A DNA stretch of 64,000 nt from the NCBI RefSeq assembly GCF_009730915.1, contig NC_052480.1, positions 4,898,001-4,962,000 on the forward strand, in the 5' to 3' direction. Source of the DNA: Dioscorea cayenensis subsp. rotundata (lineage: Eukaryota; Streptophyta; Magnoliopsida; Dioscoreales; Dioscoreaceae). Each line of letters opens with the position of its first letter. The stretch's first letter is position 1. The notes beneath the pieces were generated by a model. It worked only from the letters and a program-made list of their open reading frames with translations, had not been told where the DNA came from and searched no databases. Positions 32,773 through 45,474 of the stretch are shown here, in pieces. Position numbers and translations under genes: made by a program.

Positions 32773-33465
32773 CTGCGCGATGCATCCGCCGAGACCCATA
32801 CTCTCGAATATATGATGAAACGCCAGTGCCGCAACAAGCGACCGAATCGTGCACCGATTCTGTGACATCCCCATCGTGACACCAATAATCACCGATTGGA
32901 AAACAATCCCAATCTACAGCACTTGCGACACCATACTCTGCTTCAATTTCTCTAATCTCTCCTCCTCATCCCCCACGGCTGCCACTCCATGACAACCCAT
33001 CTCGACCAAAATCGCCAACGCCTTCCCTGCCTCTGCTGACCCGATCGGCGTATACCCAGGCTTGGAAGACGGCTCAGTAGCGTGGGCAGTGGCAGAGAAG
33101 TCAACAAGAAGGGCAAGCAAGGCACCGATGAGGGAAACAAAGCTGGAGAAAGGGAAATCCCGCCACGAATAGGGGCTAGCGAGCTGGCAATTAGAAAGGG
33201 CAGCGAAGGCTTCAGGGAGGACATGTATCAAAGAGGTAGAAAAGGATAACTCCGGCAGCGAAGTACTTGATGAAGAGCAGCGCGAGCTCGTAGGCAGGGC
33301 GGCCATGGAAGACGCGAGCAAGGGCGATGGGGGCAGAGATGCCGAACGCGCTGGTGACGAGGATGATGCCAATGGAGACGAGCTTGAGGGTGGGTGGCAG
33401 CAGCAGCTCATCGCGGCAGAAGTGTGCGTGAGAGGGGTAGGCGAGGGCCACGCCGAGGACACCAT
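32773..33465 (-). pseudogene. ZIP-family zinc/iron transporter, first exon, nonsense-mutated
   Basis: Minus-strand sequence encodes the N-terminal half of a plant ZIP transporter, an eight-helix plasma-membrane or organelle importer of Zn/Fe. Recognisable are [20 protein letters not shown] (helix 1), [14 protein letters not shown] and [13 protein letters not shown] (helix 2), [19 protein letters not shown] (helix 3), then [19 protein letters not shown] (helix 4) and [20 protein letters not shown] (helix 5). The exon ends at a GT donor (32771-32772). A TAG at 32914-32916 replaces the Glu codon before IGIVF, and the conserved metal-binding His of helix 4 (FHS) is Gln (FQS); both changes are also in the right arm. 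An extra T near 33245 shifts the frame here only. Later exons are missing. Pseudogene. Confidence 0.82.
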
Positions 33466-34600
33466 GGCCGAAGACTTGCGAGGAAAAACTCAGGTTTTTT
33501 ATCTCTCTGCTTTTGGTCCTCTCGCGCTGTGTGTGTCTACGAAAGCTTTCTCACAGAGAGAGAGAGAGAGAGAGGGGTCTAAATGTGTGGGGTCCACTGT
33601 GGCACGATTAAAAATGAAAATAATTTAATAATTAGAATAAAAACGTATCACTTGTTATTGAATGAAAAATATGTGTCTAAATACAGCTTTTATATAAAAT
33701 TGTATATATTTACTTGTAGCAATCAATATGGATTTTTTAAATTAATTAATCTTAATAATTTAATTTTTTTTAAGTAATGTTTTGAGATTGTTTGGAATTG
33801 TAATCAATCATTATATTTCTAGCACATCCAATATATATATATATTTATTTATTTATTTATTAATAGAAATATAATTGATTTAACATCAAAATACCATTTT
33901 TATCAGCTAACCCTAGCCGATTACAGGGGTGATGTTCAAAACATGATCATGCCATGTGGTTACTTAATTAAAAAATTTAGATTAAATTAATTGGCTTCAT
34001 TATAAATTGGTTGACAGCTCTTGTTCTTATTTATTTATAAATAAAAATAAACATATTTAGCAATTTTTTAATGTGTAATGTCCCAGCATCACAAAGTTTT
34101 CAAAATAAAAAATTATCAAAAACAATTTGGGATAATTGAATATCTAAAATAAATAAATTAAATTTTAAAAAGTTTTCAAAGTTGGTTAAAAATTTATGAA
34201 ATAAAAATTATCTGATAATAAATTTTGTCTATTAATAATTTCTTATTTAAATAAATAATAAAAATAGTGGAGATTATTTTTCAACCCTTAAATATAATTT
34301 TTTTTTAATTTAATATATATAGCGGCTAACTATAAAAATATATCTATAATATCTAGTATAAAAAATCCACCATTATAGATATTTATGGTTACAAATTTAT
34401 AAATTTGCCACTATAGGTCAACTATAATGTATCCCTTTTTAGTTAAGAGCTATTATATTTTCTTTTTAACTTTCGTCATTGAAATAGTAAAGTTGTTCAC
34501 AATTGATCATAAATTATATTCAAGCTGTATTTTTAGTCTTAAAAACTAAAACATTGATTTATCATTGGTTTTTAAATTAAGGTATTTAAATGTGCTTATT
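33466..34600. other. AT-rich spacer with (GA)n
   Basis: (GA)n at about 33556-33574 near the ZIP start, then AT-rich DNA without genes. It mirrors 41870-43000. Confidence 0.5.
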
Positions 34601-35310
34601 TGCAACCTCTCATATTTTGACTGAATTAAATTTTAAAAAGCATGATAAATATCCGGAGTTGGAAACTAGGAAGCCAATCCACCACTAATCCTGAATTATA
34701 GTTGAAATGAAAAAAATTAATTTTTGTTTTTATTTTGTGTTTGTGTGTATTAAATATTTAAATATGTCTATTTTTAACTTCTCATATTTTTACTAAATTA
34801 AATATTAAAAAATTATGATAAAATATCCATATTTGGGGAGAAAAAGATAATAGCTAGCAAATAATGGGTGAACTAAAAAGGCAATCCACACTAATCCTGA
34901 ATTATAGTTGAATGATTTTCTTTTTATTGTATGTGTTTTTGTGTGTTAAATATTTATATATAACTATTTTTAACCTCTCATATTTTGACCCTAATTAAAA
35001 ATTTTAAAAATATGATAAAATATCTGGATTTGAAAAAAAAGGGCTTATAGCTAACAAATAGTGGCCCAACAAGGAAGGTAATCCATCACTAATCTAGAAT
35101 TATAGCCAAAATAAAAAAAAAATAGTTTTTATTTTGATTGTGTTTATGTGTGTTAACTATTTTAATATGTTTACTTCAACCTCTCATATTTTAATAAATT
35201 TAAATTTTAAAAAAATCATTATAAAAATATATGATTGAAATTCAAAATTAAAAATGGACCTATAGCTAGTAAATAATGGCCCAACTAACAAGGCAATATA
35301 ACTATATATT
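34600..35310. repeat. Tandem repeat, about 170-200 bp unit, four copies
   Basis: A unit containing CTCATATTTTGAC, an AT-rich tract and CACTAATCCTGAATTATAG recurs near 34610, 34780, 34975 and 35185. Mirror array at 41130-41870. Confidence 0.7.
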
Positions 35311-35334
35311 AATCCTAATGAATACTACTCAAAA

Positions 35335-35700
35335 AGCTTCTTCAGCTGACATTTGGCACTTTATATTGGTTTTATCATATATCAACTTGGTTTGGATTTT
35401 GATTCAATAATACAAAAATTGATGGCTAAGATTTAATGAACTGGTGGCTCTCATAAAACTGATCAGAATTCACAAGAAAGAAAAACACCACAAAGAGACT
35501 AAAAGCAAACAAATAGTACTTTAAAAGCCTCTTCAGCTGACAATTGGCACTTTAATATTGGTTTATCATTATCAACTTGGTTTGGATTTGATTCAATAGT
35601 AAACCGGTGGCTCCCATGAAACTGATCACAAATTCGCGAGGAAAGAAAACACCACAAAGAAGACTAAAACATTACAAAGGCCATGAAACTCATGCTGCCA
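35335..35700. repeat. Direct duplication of about 190 bp
   Basis: Blocks beginning TTCTTCAGCTGACATTTGGC and CTCTTCAGCTGACAATTGGC, each continuing through ATCAACTTGGTTTGGATTT, lie at about 35339 and 35528. Mirrored near 40850-41110. Confidence 0.7.
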
Positions 35701-35799
35701 CATATTATCTGTACAATGAATTCAGTGGAAAACAACTCATGAGAATATGAGATAGACAAAGTGATACAGACGAAAAATTTCAAATATAAAAAATGTCTA

Positions 35800-36240
35800 A
35801 ACAGTTGTCTTTGTCCGCCATGAACTTAGATAATAAACAGTTGTCTTTGTCTGCCACTGAACTTAGATAATGATATTGTCTTTTTCTTTTCCAAGTTCAT
35901 TTGTTTTTCTCCATCTTTGGATTCTCTTCATTTCCTTGTGTAAACGTCCGGCATGGCGAATCCATCCCTCTTTGTGCAGATGGCAGACAAATCCTTTTCA
36001 CTTTGCACCTCCATTTCACCCTCACTGCTCTGCGGTTGGATTCTACGGCTCGATCATTTGCCTGCATCTGCATGCGGACTCCTCGTGAATTCTGCGTCCT
36101 CCTCATCGTCATCCCCTGTCTTGGTGGGAGATGCAGGCGCGACATCATGGAGGAGGAGCCAGCGGAGGTTATCATTTCAGTTTGTATTATAATAATTATT
36201 GTTATTATCTTTAATACTAAAGTTATTAATTGATATCTCA
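35800..36240 (+). pseudogene. Unidentified gene fragment, corrupted left-arm copy
   Basis: Mirror of 40230-40659. GAACTTAGATAAT plus a preceding CAGTTGTCTTTGTC is duplicated at about 35800-35872. The coding-like part (35950-36170) is strongly altered compared with the right arm, where a cleaner frame exists. No family recognised. Confidence 0.35.
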
Positions 36241-36699
36241 TATGCTCTCATGTCTAGGAGAGAACACTTGATCCGATTAAGTTTTCTAATTTATTTTTCA
36301 AATGTTATTATATATATATAATCTCATGTCTAGGAGAGAATATGATCAGATTAAGTTTTAATTTATTTTTCAAATATTATATATATATATATATATAATA
36401 TGATTTTACAGAAACATCCTCTATATCTATTGAGAGTAAATTCTCTTGCATCAACATCAAACATGGCAAAAATAGCTTTTAACTCTAGATTTTTACACCA
36501 TGTCTCTATTTGAGTCTATAATACTATTTTCAGATGAGACATTTATCAAATTATTTTATTTTCAAATAAACTCAACTATTCAATAAAAGTGTTTGAATCA
36601 ATGTCTAATGTCAGCGGTGTTTGTTTGTTATTTGTGGATAATAAGTCTAAATTTGTGTGATAGCTCAGCACACCAACATTAGAGATGAAGAGATGTAAC

Positions 36700-37930
36700 C
36701 CACTCCATCCCCAAATCTCATCTCATTGCACTCAACATTCTTTCCCATCCACAGATGTAACGGCCTGCCCATAGACATGATATTTCATACTGACGATCTA
36801 GTCCATCAATCAAAGACCTCAGCCTCCTTTCAGACTGCGTGCATTGTCTCGAGGCCCTCCCTCACTTCACTTGCTCATTGAAAACCACAACTCATAACCA
36901 GCCCATAAACCAACATCTCCATAATTCCCATGTTACAAAACAAGAGATCCAGTCATCCGCCTCTGATCAGGCAGCACGCCCCTGCCCACAACATGCACAT
37001 GAAACACACAAAGAGCCACAAACCCACAATCGCACTGGCTGGGTCATCTGTCATCTCACACTTCTGTTCTCAGCGAACTACACACGGTCAGCGATGGTTT
37101 CATGGCCTGATTTAATTACATATACGTTACAGCAGACTATATTCATATAGATATATACATCAACAAGCGTTAACACAGCCTGGCCTCCCATTACAGCTGG
37201 AGAGCCTGCTCATTTTACCACAGCCTTGCCCAAGACATGTTACGCTGGGCCCATTGCCCATAAAAAATTGTGCCCAAAGAAGAAAACGAAAAGTCTCACG
37301 GCTGCACTCATCCACATGCATTGCCAGTCAAAATCATACACACAGCAGCACCAGTCTGTCTCTCAGCCTGACAAGTCACGGTCACACACTCCACCATACA
37401 CATCTCATATAACAACACAACATACATAGCACATTCACACCTGAAAACTGCACCTGCACACACAGTACACATATGATCATAACACATATCTGAACTTAAT
37501 TTCTCCCATATATATACATACATACATACACAGCAAAACCCTCATCCTTGCTGATCTGATTTGATTACTGACCACGATACCTTCAACCGATTCAATGGCC
37601 TGTAACAACCAGCCTTTATGCCCACCCATCACACCAGAGATGCAACATATTTTTTTCACAGCACACACATATCCCCCACATTTGTAACACATGAAATCCC
37701 CTTGACAAACGTCCACCCACTGGAGCCTCACCACTCAACGTGAACTACGGGCAACAACCACATAAACACAGTGGCCTCATATCCACAACGAACATGATCT
37801 GGCTGGCAGCTGCCTTTCTTAGCCTGAACGTTTCCATCTTAACAACCAACAACACACCAAAACCGAAAACCGGTCTTATCTGTCAAACATCATCTGTTCC
37901 CTTATTGAAATTGTTTACCATATAAGTCTG
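36700..37930. other. T-to-C-biased corrupted mirror of 38250-39720
   Basis: This C/A-rich stretch has no tandem structure but aligns, inverted, to 38250-39720. ACTACGGGCAACAACCACAT here corresponds to ACTACTTACGGGCAACAACT there (reverse complement), and AAACCACAACTCATAACCAG corresponds to AAACCACAAATTCATAATTC. Most differences are T in the clean arm changed to C here. Frames in this stretch are artefacts of the composition. Confidence 0.6.
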
Positions 37931-37961
37931 TAATAAACCTAATCCCTACCTGTTTATTCTT

Positions 37962-38215
37962 ATTCTTGTTGATTTTTAAATTTGGTTTTATTTTATTTTA
38001 TGTTTATAATATCTATAAGTTTTTTAGTATTATTTGTATTTTAAAAATGTATATGATATTCCTAAAAGTATAAATTAACTTAATATAAACTTAGGAAAAA
38101 AAAAATTGAGCACATTAGAATGAAAAAACACAATATTTAACAAACCAAATCAGTTTGAAATTTTAAAATAGCTTATTAGTTATTTAATAATAATAATAAA
38201 CAATGTTGGATCTAT
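37962..38215. other. Centre of the giant palindrome
   Basis: About 250 bp of AT-rich DNA between the innermost matching blocks (ATAAGTCTGTAATAAAC at about 37923 and GTTTATTACAGACTTAT at about 38237). Part of it is repeated directly at about 38270-38345 (ATATTTAACAAACCAAA). Confidence 0.6.
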
Positions 38216-38717
38216 TCATAAACGGGTAGGAATTGAGTTTATTACAGACTTATGTAAAAACTAAACACATTTCCAATGAAAACAAATAATATTTAACAAA
38301 CCAAACCAATTTTCAATTTTAAAATATATTATTAGTTATTAAAATAAACACTCAAACAAAAACTAATGTTTACCAAACCAAATCATATTCATTTATGGAT
38401 ATAATTACTATGTTTATATATAGTTGTTGCCCGTAAGTAGTTTCACATTGAAATTAGTTTGGTAAGGCTCAATTATTAAATCGACATTTATCAAAAGTTT
38501 TCATATTATTTTTAAAATGTAGGGGATATATATATATATATATATATACTGTAAAAAAATATATATTGCATCTCTACAATCTAATTTTAATGATAACAAA
38601 TTAAACATAATACACCTAGAAACACAATTTTTATTTTACAAAACCATTGAATCTGGTTAGAGAAATTATCATGAAATCAAAGTAAACAATTCAAATGATA
38701 AGGATGTAAGGATTGAG

Positions 38718-38764
<47 letters not shown>

Positions 38765-40229
38765 AGAAATTAAATGTTTCAAATTATATATTTATGATAA
38801 TCATATATAATACTGTATATTACACGGAATTTTACAGTTTTCAAAATTATTAATTATTATATATATATTATGTTGTTATATAAGATAATATATAGTAAAT
38901 ATGTAATATGTGCTTTATCAAATCCTTTAAGCTAAAAAAAAAAACAAACTAATTATATATATATATATAATTTTTTAACTAGCAATACATATATGGATAA
39001 ATGCAGCCATGAAACCTTTCATTTTCTTGCTTTTACACTCTGTCTTTATTTTTTAATTTTTTTTATAAACAATATTTGTATATATCTATATATTATCTTG
39101 GAAACAAAAAATATATTAAAGTAAATAACAAACAAATACCAATATATATATATATATGGGAAAACCAAACGTAATTGCTCTTCTATCTTGCTTGTTGATG
39201 TATATATATCCTATATAATTGTAAATCTATATAGCATGTATATATATGGATAAATCAAACCATAACTATATATGTATATATAATTCTTTAAAAAAACAAA
39301 AAAAATATAAAAAATAACAAACTAATACCAATATATGCAATTGTAAATTTGTATGCTATGTATATTTTCATAATACACTATTATAGAGCATAAAGTATAC
39401 CTGATGCAAGCTCTAGTTAATTTTTAAAATCTCTTGCTAACTTTCTTTTGCTGTATAAGAATTATAAGTGTTAGTTTATAAACTGAATTATGAATTTGTG
39501 GTTTCAAATGAAACTAAATATAAGTAAAAGGAAGAACCTCAGATAATACACACACCAATCTAAAAGGAGAGCTGAAATCTTGAGTGGTAGATTTGTTCAT
39601 CAAAGTATAAAAAATACTCATAATATATAGGCAAGCCATTACATGCAATTATATGGATGCTGGGAAAGAATATTTAATTACAATGAATAAGAATTTAAAG
39701 ATAAAATTAGATTTACATCTCTTCATCTCTAATGTTAGTTTGCCTGAGCTGTCAACAAATTTAGACTTATTATGCCACAAATAACAAAACAAACACCAGT
39801 TTTTTTTTTAAAAAAAAACATTAGACATTGATTCAAAACACTTTATTGAATAGTTGAGTTTATTTGAAAATAAAATAATTTGATAATGTCTCTTATCTGA
39901 AATAGTTTTTTTATTATATAGTACTCAAATAGAGATAATGGTTTTTGTAAAAAAAAAAAAATCTAGGTTAAAATGCCATTTTTGCCATGTTTGATGTTGA
40001 TGCAAGAGAATTTACTCTCAATAGATATAGAGGATGTTTCTGTAAAATCATATTATATATATATATATATAATAACATTTGAAAAATAAATTAAAACTTA
40101 ATCAGATCATGTTCTCTCCCTAGACATGAGATTATATATATATAATAACATTTGAAAAATAAATTAAAACTTAATCAGATCATGTTCTCTCCCTAGACAT
40201 GAGAATATGAGATTATCAATTAATATTCT
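38216..40229. other. AT-rich DNA with (AT)n tracts
   Basis: No gene. (AT)n at about 38525-38548 and 38722-38760. Clean partner of the corrupted left segment. Confidence 0.6.
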
Positions 40230-40659
40230 TTAATTAATATTAAAGATAATAACAATAATTATTATAATATTAAAACTAAATGATAACCTCTGGCCGTCCT
40301 CCTCCATTATTCGCTGCGCCATCTCCCACGGCAAGGGGATAGATGAGTAGAGGACGTTAGCAACGGCGTAGAGGAGTCCTACAGAGATGAAAGCAGCGAT
40401 CGAGCCAGAGAATCCAACTGCATAGCGGAGGGTGGGAAATGGAGGTGCTGGCAAGAGGATTTGCTGCGCCATCTCCCACAGCAAGGGGATGGATTCGCTG
40501 TGCCGGCACGTTTACAATAAGGAATGAAGAGAACCAAAGATGGAGAAAACAATGAACTTGGAAAAGAAAAAAGACAATATCATTATCTAAGTTCATGGCA
40601 GACAAAGACAACTGTTTATTATCTAAGTTCATGGCGGACAAAGACAACTGTTTAGACAT
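40230..40659 (-). pseudogene. Unidentified gene fragment, right-arm copy
   Basis: A minus-strand frame contains RYAVGFSGSIAAFISVGLLY, a possible membrane segment, between two copies of a GCTGCGCCATCTCCCAC motif (about 40313 and 40464). GTTCATGGCAGACAAAGACA and GTTCATGGCGGACAAAGACA repeat just upstream. The family is not recognised, and no introns or complete start and stop are defined. It looks like a captured or decayed exon. Confidence 0.35.
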
Positions 40660-41129
40660 TTTTTATATTTGAAATTTTCGTTTGTATCACTTTGTCTATC
40701 TCATATTCTCATGAGTTGTTTTCCCACTGAATTCATTGCACAGATAATATGTGGCAGCATGAGTTTCATGGCCTTTGTAATGTTTAGTCTTCTTTGTGGT
40801 GTTTTCTTTCTCATGAATTCTTGATCAGTTTCATGGGAGCCACCGGTTTATTATTGAATCAAATCCAAACCAAGTTGATAATGATAAACCAATATTAAAG
40901 TGCCAATTGTCAGCTGAAGAGGCTTTAAAGTACTATTTGTTTGTTTAGTCTCTTTGTGGTGTTTTCTTTCTTGTGAATTCTTGATCAGTTTTATGAGAGC
41001 CACCAGTTCATTAAATCTTAGCCATCAATTTTGTATTATTGAATCAAATCCAAACCAAGTTGATATATGATAAACCAATATAAAAGTGCCAAATGTCAGC
41101 TGAAGAAGCTTTTGAGTAGTATTCATTAG

Positions 41130-41870
41130 GATTAATATATAGTTATATTGCCTTGTTAGTTGGGCCATTATTTACTAGCTATAGGTCCATTTTTAATTTT
41201 GAATTTCAATCATATATTTTTATAATGATTTTTTTAAAATTTAAATTTATTAAAATATGAGAGGTTGAAGTAAACATATTAAAATAGTTAACACACATAA
41301 ACACAATCAAAATAAAAACTATTTTTTTTTTATTTTGGCTATAATTCTAGATTAGTGATGGATTACCTTCCTTGTTGGGCCACTATTTGTTAGCTATAAG
41401 CCCTTTTTTTTCAAATCCAGATATTTTATCATATTTTTAAAATTTTAATTAGGTCAAAATATGAGAGGTTAAAAATAGTTATATATAAATATTTAACACA
41501 CAAAAACACATACAATAAAAAGAAAATCATTCAACTATAATTCAGGATTAGTGTGGATTGCCTTTTTAGTTCACCCATTATTTGCTAGCTATTATCTTTT
41601 TTTCCCCAAATATGGATATTTTATCATAATTTTTTAATATTTAATTTAGTAAAAATATGAGAAGTTAAAAATAGACATATTTAAATATTTAATACACACA
41701 AACACAAAAATAAAAAAACAAAAAAATTAATTTTTTTCATTTCAACTATAATTCAGGATTAGTGGTGGATTGGCTTCCTAGTTTCCAACTCCGGATATTT
41801 ATCATGCTTTTTAAAATTTAATTCAGTCAAAATATGAGAGGTTGCAAATAAGCACATTTAAATACCTTAA
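41130..41870. repeat. Tandem repeat, mirror of 34600-35310
   Basis: Four degenerate copies of the same 170-200 bp unit in opposite orientation. Small indels in A/T runs separate the two arrays. Confidence 0.7.
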
Positions 41871-42899
41871 TTTAAAAACCAATGAAAAAAATAAATCAAT
41901 GTTTTATTTTAAGACTAAAATACAGCTTGAATATAATTTATGATCAATTGTGAACAACTTTACTATTTCAATGACGAAAGTTAAAAAGAAAATATTTTTT
42001 TAATAGCTCTTAACTAAAAAGGGATACATTATAAAAAAAAAAAAAAGTTGACCTATAGCGGCAAATTTATAAATTTGTAACCATAAATATCTATAATGGT
42101 GGATTTTTTTATACTAGATATTATAGATATATTTTTATAGTTAGCCGCTATATATATTAAATTAAAAAAAAATTATATTTAAGGGTTGAAAAATAATCTC
42201 CACTATTTTTTTATTATTTATTTAAATAAGAAATTATTAATAGACAAAATTTATTATCAGATAATTTTTTTATTTCATAAATTTTTAACCAACTTTGAAA
42301 ACTTTTTAAAAATTTAATTTATTTATTTTAGATATTCAATTATCCCAAATTGTTTTTTTGATAATTTTTTTATTTTTGAAAAACTTTGTGATGCTGGGAC
42401 ATTACACATTAAAAATTGCTAAATATGTTTATTTTTATTTATAAATAAATAAGAACAAGAGCTGTCAACCAATTTATAATGAAGCCAATTAATTTAATCT
42501 AAATTTTTTAATTAAGTAACCACATGGCATGATCATGTTTTGAACATCACCCCTGTAATCGGCTAGGGTTAGCTGATAAAAATGGTATTTTGATGTTAAA
42601 TCAATTATATTTCTATTAATAAATAAATAAATAAATATATATATATATTGGATGTGCTAGAAATATAATGATTGATTACAATTCCAAACAATCTCAAAAC
42701 ATTACTTAAAAAAAATTAAATTATTAAGATTAATTAATTTAAAAAATCCATATTGATTGCTACAAGTAAATATATACAATTTTATATAAAAGCTGTATTT
42801 AGACACATATTTTTCATTCAATAACAAGTGATACGTTTTTATTCTAATTATTAAATTATTTTCATTTTTAATCGTGCCACAGTGGACCCCACACATTTA

Positions 42900-43702
42900 G
42901 ACCCCTCTCTCTCTCTCTCTCTCTGTGAGAAAGCTTTCGTAGACACACACAGCGCGAGAGGACAAAACGAGAGAGATAAAAAACCGAGTTTTTCCTCGCA
43001 AGTCTTCGGCCATGGTGTCCTCGGCGTGGCCCTCGCCTACCCCTCTCACGCACACTTCTGCCGCGATGGCGCCGCTGCCGCCACCCACCTCAAGCTCGTC
43101 TCCATTGGCATCATCCTCGTCACCAGCGCGTTCGGCATCTCTGCCCCCATCGCCCTTGCTCGCGTCTTCCATGGCCGCCCTGCCTACGAGCTCGCGCTGC
43201 TCTTCATCAAGTACTTCGCTGCCGGAGTTATCCTTTCTACCTCTTTGATACATGTCCTCCCTGAAGCCTTCGCTGCCCTTTCTAATTGCCAGCTCGCTAG
43301 CCCCTATTCGTGGCGGGATTTCCCTTTCTCCAGCTTTGTTTTCCCTCATCGGTGCCTTGCTTGCCCTTCTTGTTGACTTCTCTGCCACTGCCCACGCTAC
43401 TGAGCCGTCTTCCAAGCCTGGGTATACGCCGATCGGGTCAGCAGAGGCAGGGAAGGCGTTGGCGATTTTGGTCGAGATGGGTTGTCATGGAGTGGCAGCC
43501 GTGGGGGATGAGGAGGAGAGATTAGAAATTGAAGCAGAGTATGGTGTCGCAAGTGCTGTAGATTGGGATTGTTTTCCAATCGGTGATTATTGGTGTCACG
43601 ATGGGGATGTCACAGAATCGGTGCACGATTCGGTCGCTTGTTGCAGCACTGGCGTTTCATCATATATTCGAGAGTATGGGTCTCGGCGGATGCATCGCGC
43701 AG
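42900..43702 (+). pseudogene. ZIP-family transporter first exon, right-arm copy
   Basis: Same relic as 32773-33465, now on the plus strand, preceded by (CT)n at about 42905-42923 and ending at a GT donor (43703). Here the frame through helix 2 is correct ([18 protein letters not shown]), but an extra T near 43341 shifts it before helix 3, the reverse of the left arm. The shared TAG (43559-43561) before IGIVF and the His-to-Gln change in helix 4 are present, so the gene was already dead before or apart from the duplication. The true start codon is uncertain: the ATG at 43012 opens another frame. Confidence 0.82.
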
Positions 43703-45470
43703 GTAAGCAAACTTTCTACTAACATTATAAACCCTAATTTACTATGTATTTGGATTTTCATATACTATAATCCTTTGCTCTTTGTTTACTTTCTCAAGAT
43801 TGGGGGAACTGTTCATCTAGTTTAGTTCTATGATGGCTTTGAATTGTTAGATTGACAAGAGTTCTGTTTAAGACATTGAAAAATAAGAGTGTCACTAACT
43901 GCAGTTGTAGATCATGCTTTTTAAGGTGCTTCAAAGTCTCTGTGTTCATTCTCTTTATCATTTGAGATTTTTAGGTGTTTTTTCATTTGAGTTTTCAAAT
44001 AGAATATCCATATTTATATTAATATCTTTAATAAAAATATATAAGTCAACAAGTATATAATTAAGTAGATACCCACTTTGATGTTTTTTTAGGCAACTCA
44101 AATTTAAGTAGAGCGCGCTGCTGGAACACTTTGGTATTTTTTTATTTTTTTTGGTCGAAAGAATTTATTTTATATAGCCACTGATTGGTCTTTCTGAGTG
44201 TCCTACATTTACTACTAAAGATTGTTTTTGTTCAGAAAAAAAGTTAAACATATTTTGAACAGATTTTTGTTTGAGAAGCATATAGTTTAGATGCAAAATT
44301 TGACCATTCACTAATCAGCTTACTAAATCATTTGGCTAATTTGTGCCCCTCCATGAATTCCCTAAAATCTGATCTTTTTGTTGAAACAACAGTTAAGAGT
44401 TTGTTTAGAAAACTTGGAAGAATTATATGTGTTATTAGGATGGAGGAATCAGGATGCACTAATTACATTTATAGGGAAACAGTGTCTGCTTGTGTAGATG
44501 TTTACCTTTAAATGGAAACTCTTCAGTGAGTTGAAGAGTTGTTGTGATTCCAACAAAATTCAAGTGATTAGAGTTGAATAATTGACAATGTATTCAAGTG
44601 ATTTAACCAAATGACTAATATATTATATGTTGTTTATTTTTGTGTGTGGGAGTAGGGTCTTTGTGTTGAGTTTCTTGTTATTAAACATTAGAAAATATAT
44701 TTTTTTAAACCTTTTTATTTTTATATTGGTACTAGTCTAATTAATATGTTTATCAGGATTTGATAAAGCTTGTTGGGTGCCTTAAATGATGGAAGACACT
44801 CAGTTTGAGCATATTCAATCAAATTGTCATCTATTGCGCACTTATGAATTCTTAAAAGATATTTAAGTTTCTGGTGATGATTCTTCTTTTACCATTTAGT
44901 TCTCATTCTGTTTTTTGCATGGTTGTTTGTCAGTAGCTAATGAAAGCTCCAGTCAGTAGTCACAAACTGGTATACCCTCACTCATCTGCAAGCATATTCT
45001 ATACATGTTTCCATCATTTGCTTGTTGAACTTACTTATCCGAAGAGTTCTTATATCTGTGGATCTGCTCAGCAATATAAAGTCTACCTGCTTTTTACATC
45101 TGCAATCCTGGTTCATCGGGTCTTGACATTGCTTAGTTTTAGTTGCTTAGAGCGTAATGCTTAAATGCTCCTTCTCTGCTGCAGTTAGGAATGATATTAT
45201 GCTAATGAAATTTCAATATTTATTTGCATTCCTCGCTCAGGCTTAGTTTTTAGTTGCTTAGAGACTGCATGAATTTGTTTCATGAAATATCTTCCATACT
45301 GTCACTGGTTTCCTAGCTCCCTCCACCTAAAGAAAGTAACCCTTTGTATGGTATCAAGTGCATAATTTGACTTTTTCTTGTAAACATCTATATGTTGATT
45401 TCAATTTTCTTCCTTAATCCTACTAATTCCTCACTTTTGAAGATGCTAATTTGATTCTCTGTGTTGTTGG
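43703..45470. other. Unassigned spacer
   Basis: Mirror of 31016-32772. No ZIP exon 2 or UTP20-like exon found. Confidence 0.45.
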
Positions 45471-45474
45471 TGCA

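Larger units (their letters stand above)
18839..37961 (+). repeat. Left arm of giant imperfect palindrome
   Basis: Nearly everything here recurs inverted at 38216 to about 57000. Pairs checked by eye: 24857-24900 with about 50910-50955, 29269-29334 with 47147-47212, 29633-30067 with 46419-46850, 32773-33465 with about 43012-43702, 36419-36476 with about 39975-40033, and 37925-37960 with 38218-38257. Coordinate sums drift between about 75800 and 76490 because of indels. The match is clearest from 20640 inward; from 20060 to 20640 it is recognisable through heavy noise, and below about 19900 it is uncertain. Confidence 0.88.

Noticed and set aside
32952..33628. Several frames of 60-110 codons on both strands around the ZIP relic
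   Set aside because: Shadows of the ZIP exon in other registers, extended by its GC-rich composition.
36839..37925. Histidine/threonine-rich frames in the C/A-rich stretch, resembling a low-complexity protein gene
   Set aside because: The stretch is a T-to-C-biased mirror of AT-rich non-coding DNA at 38250-39720.
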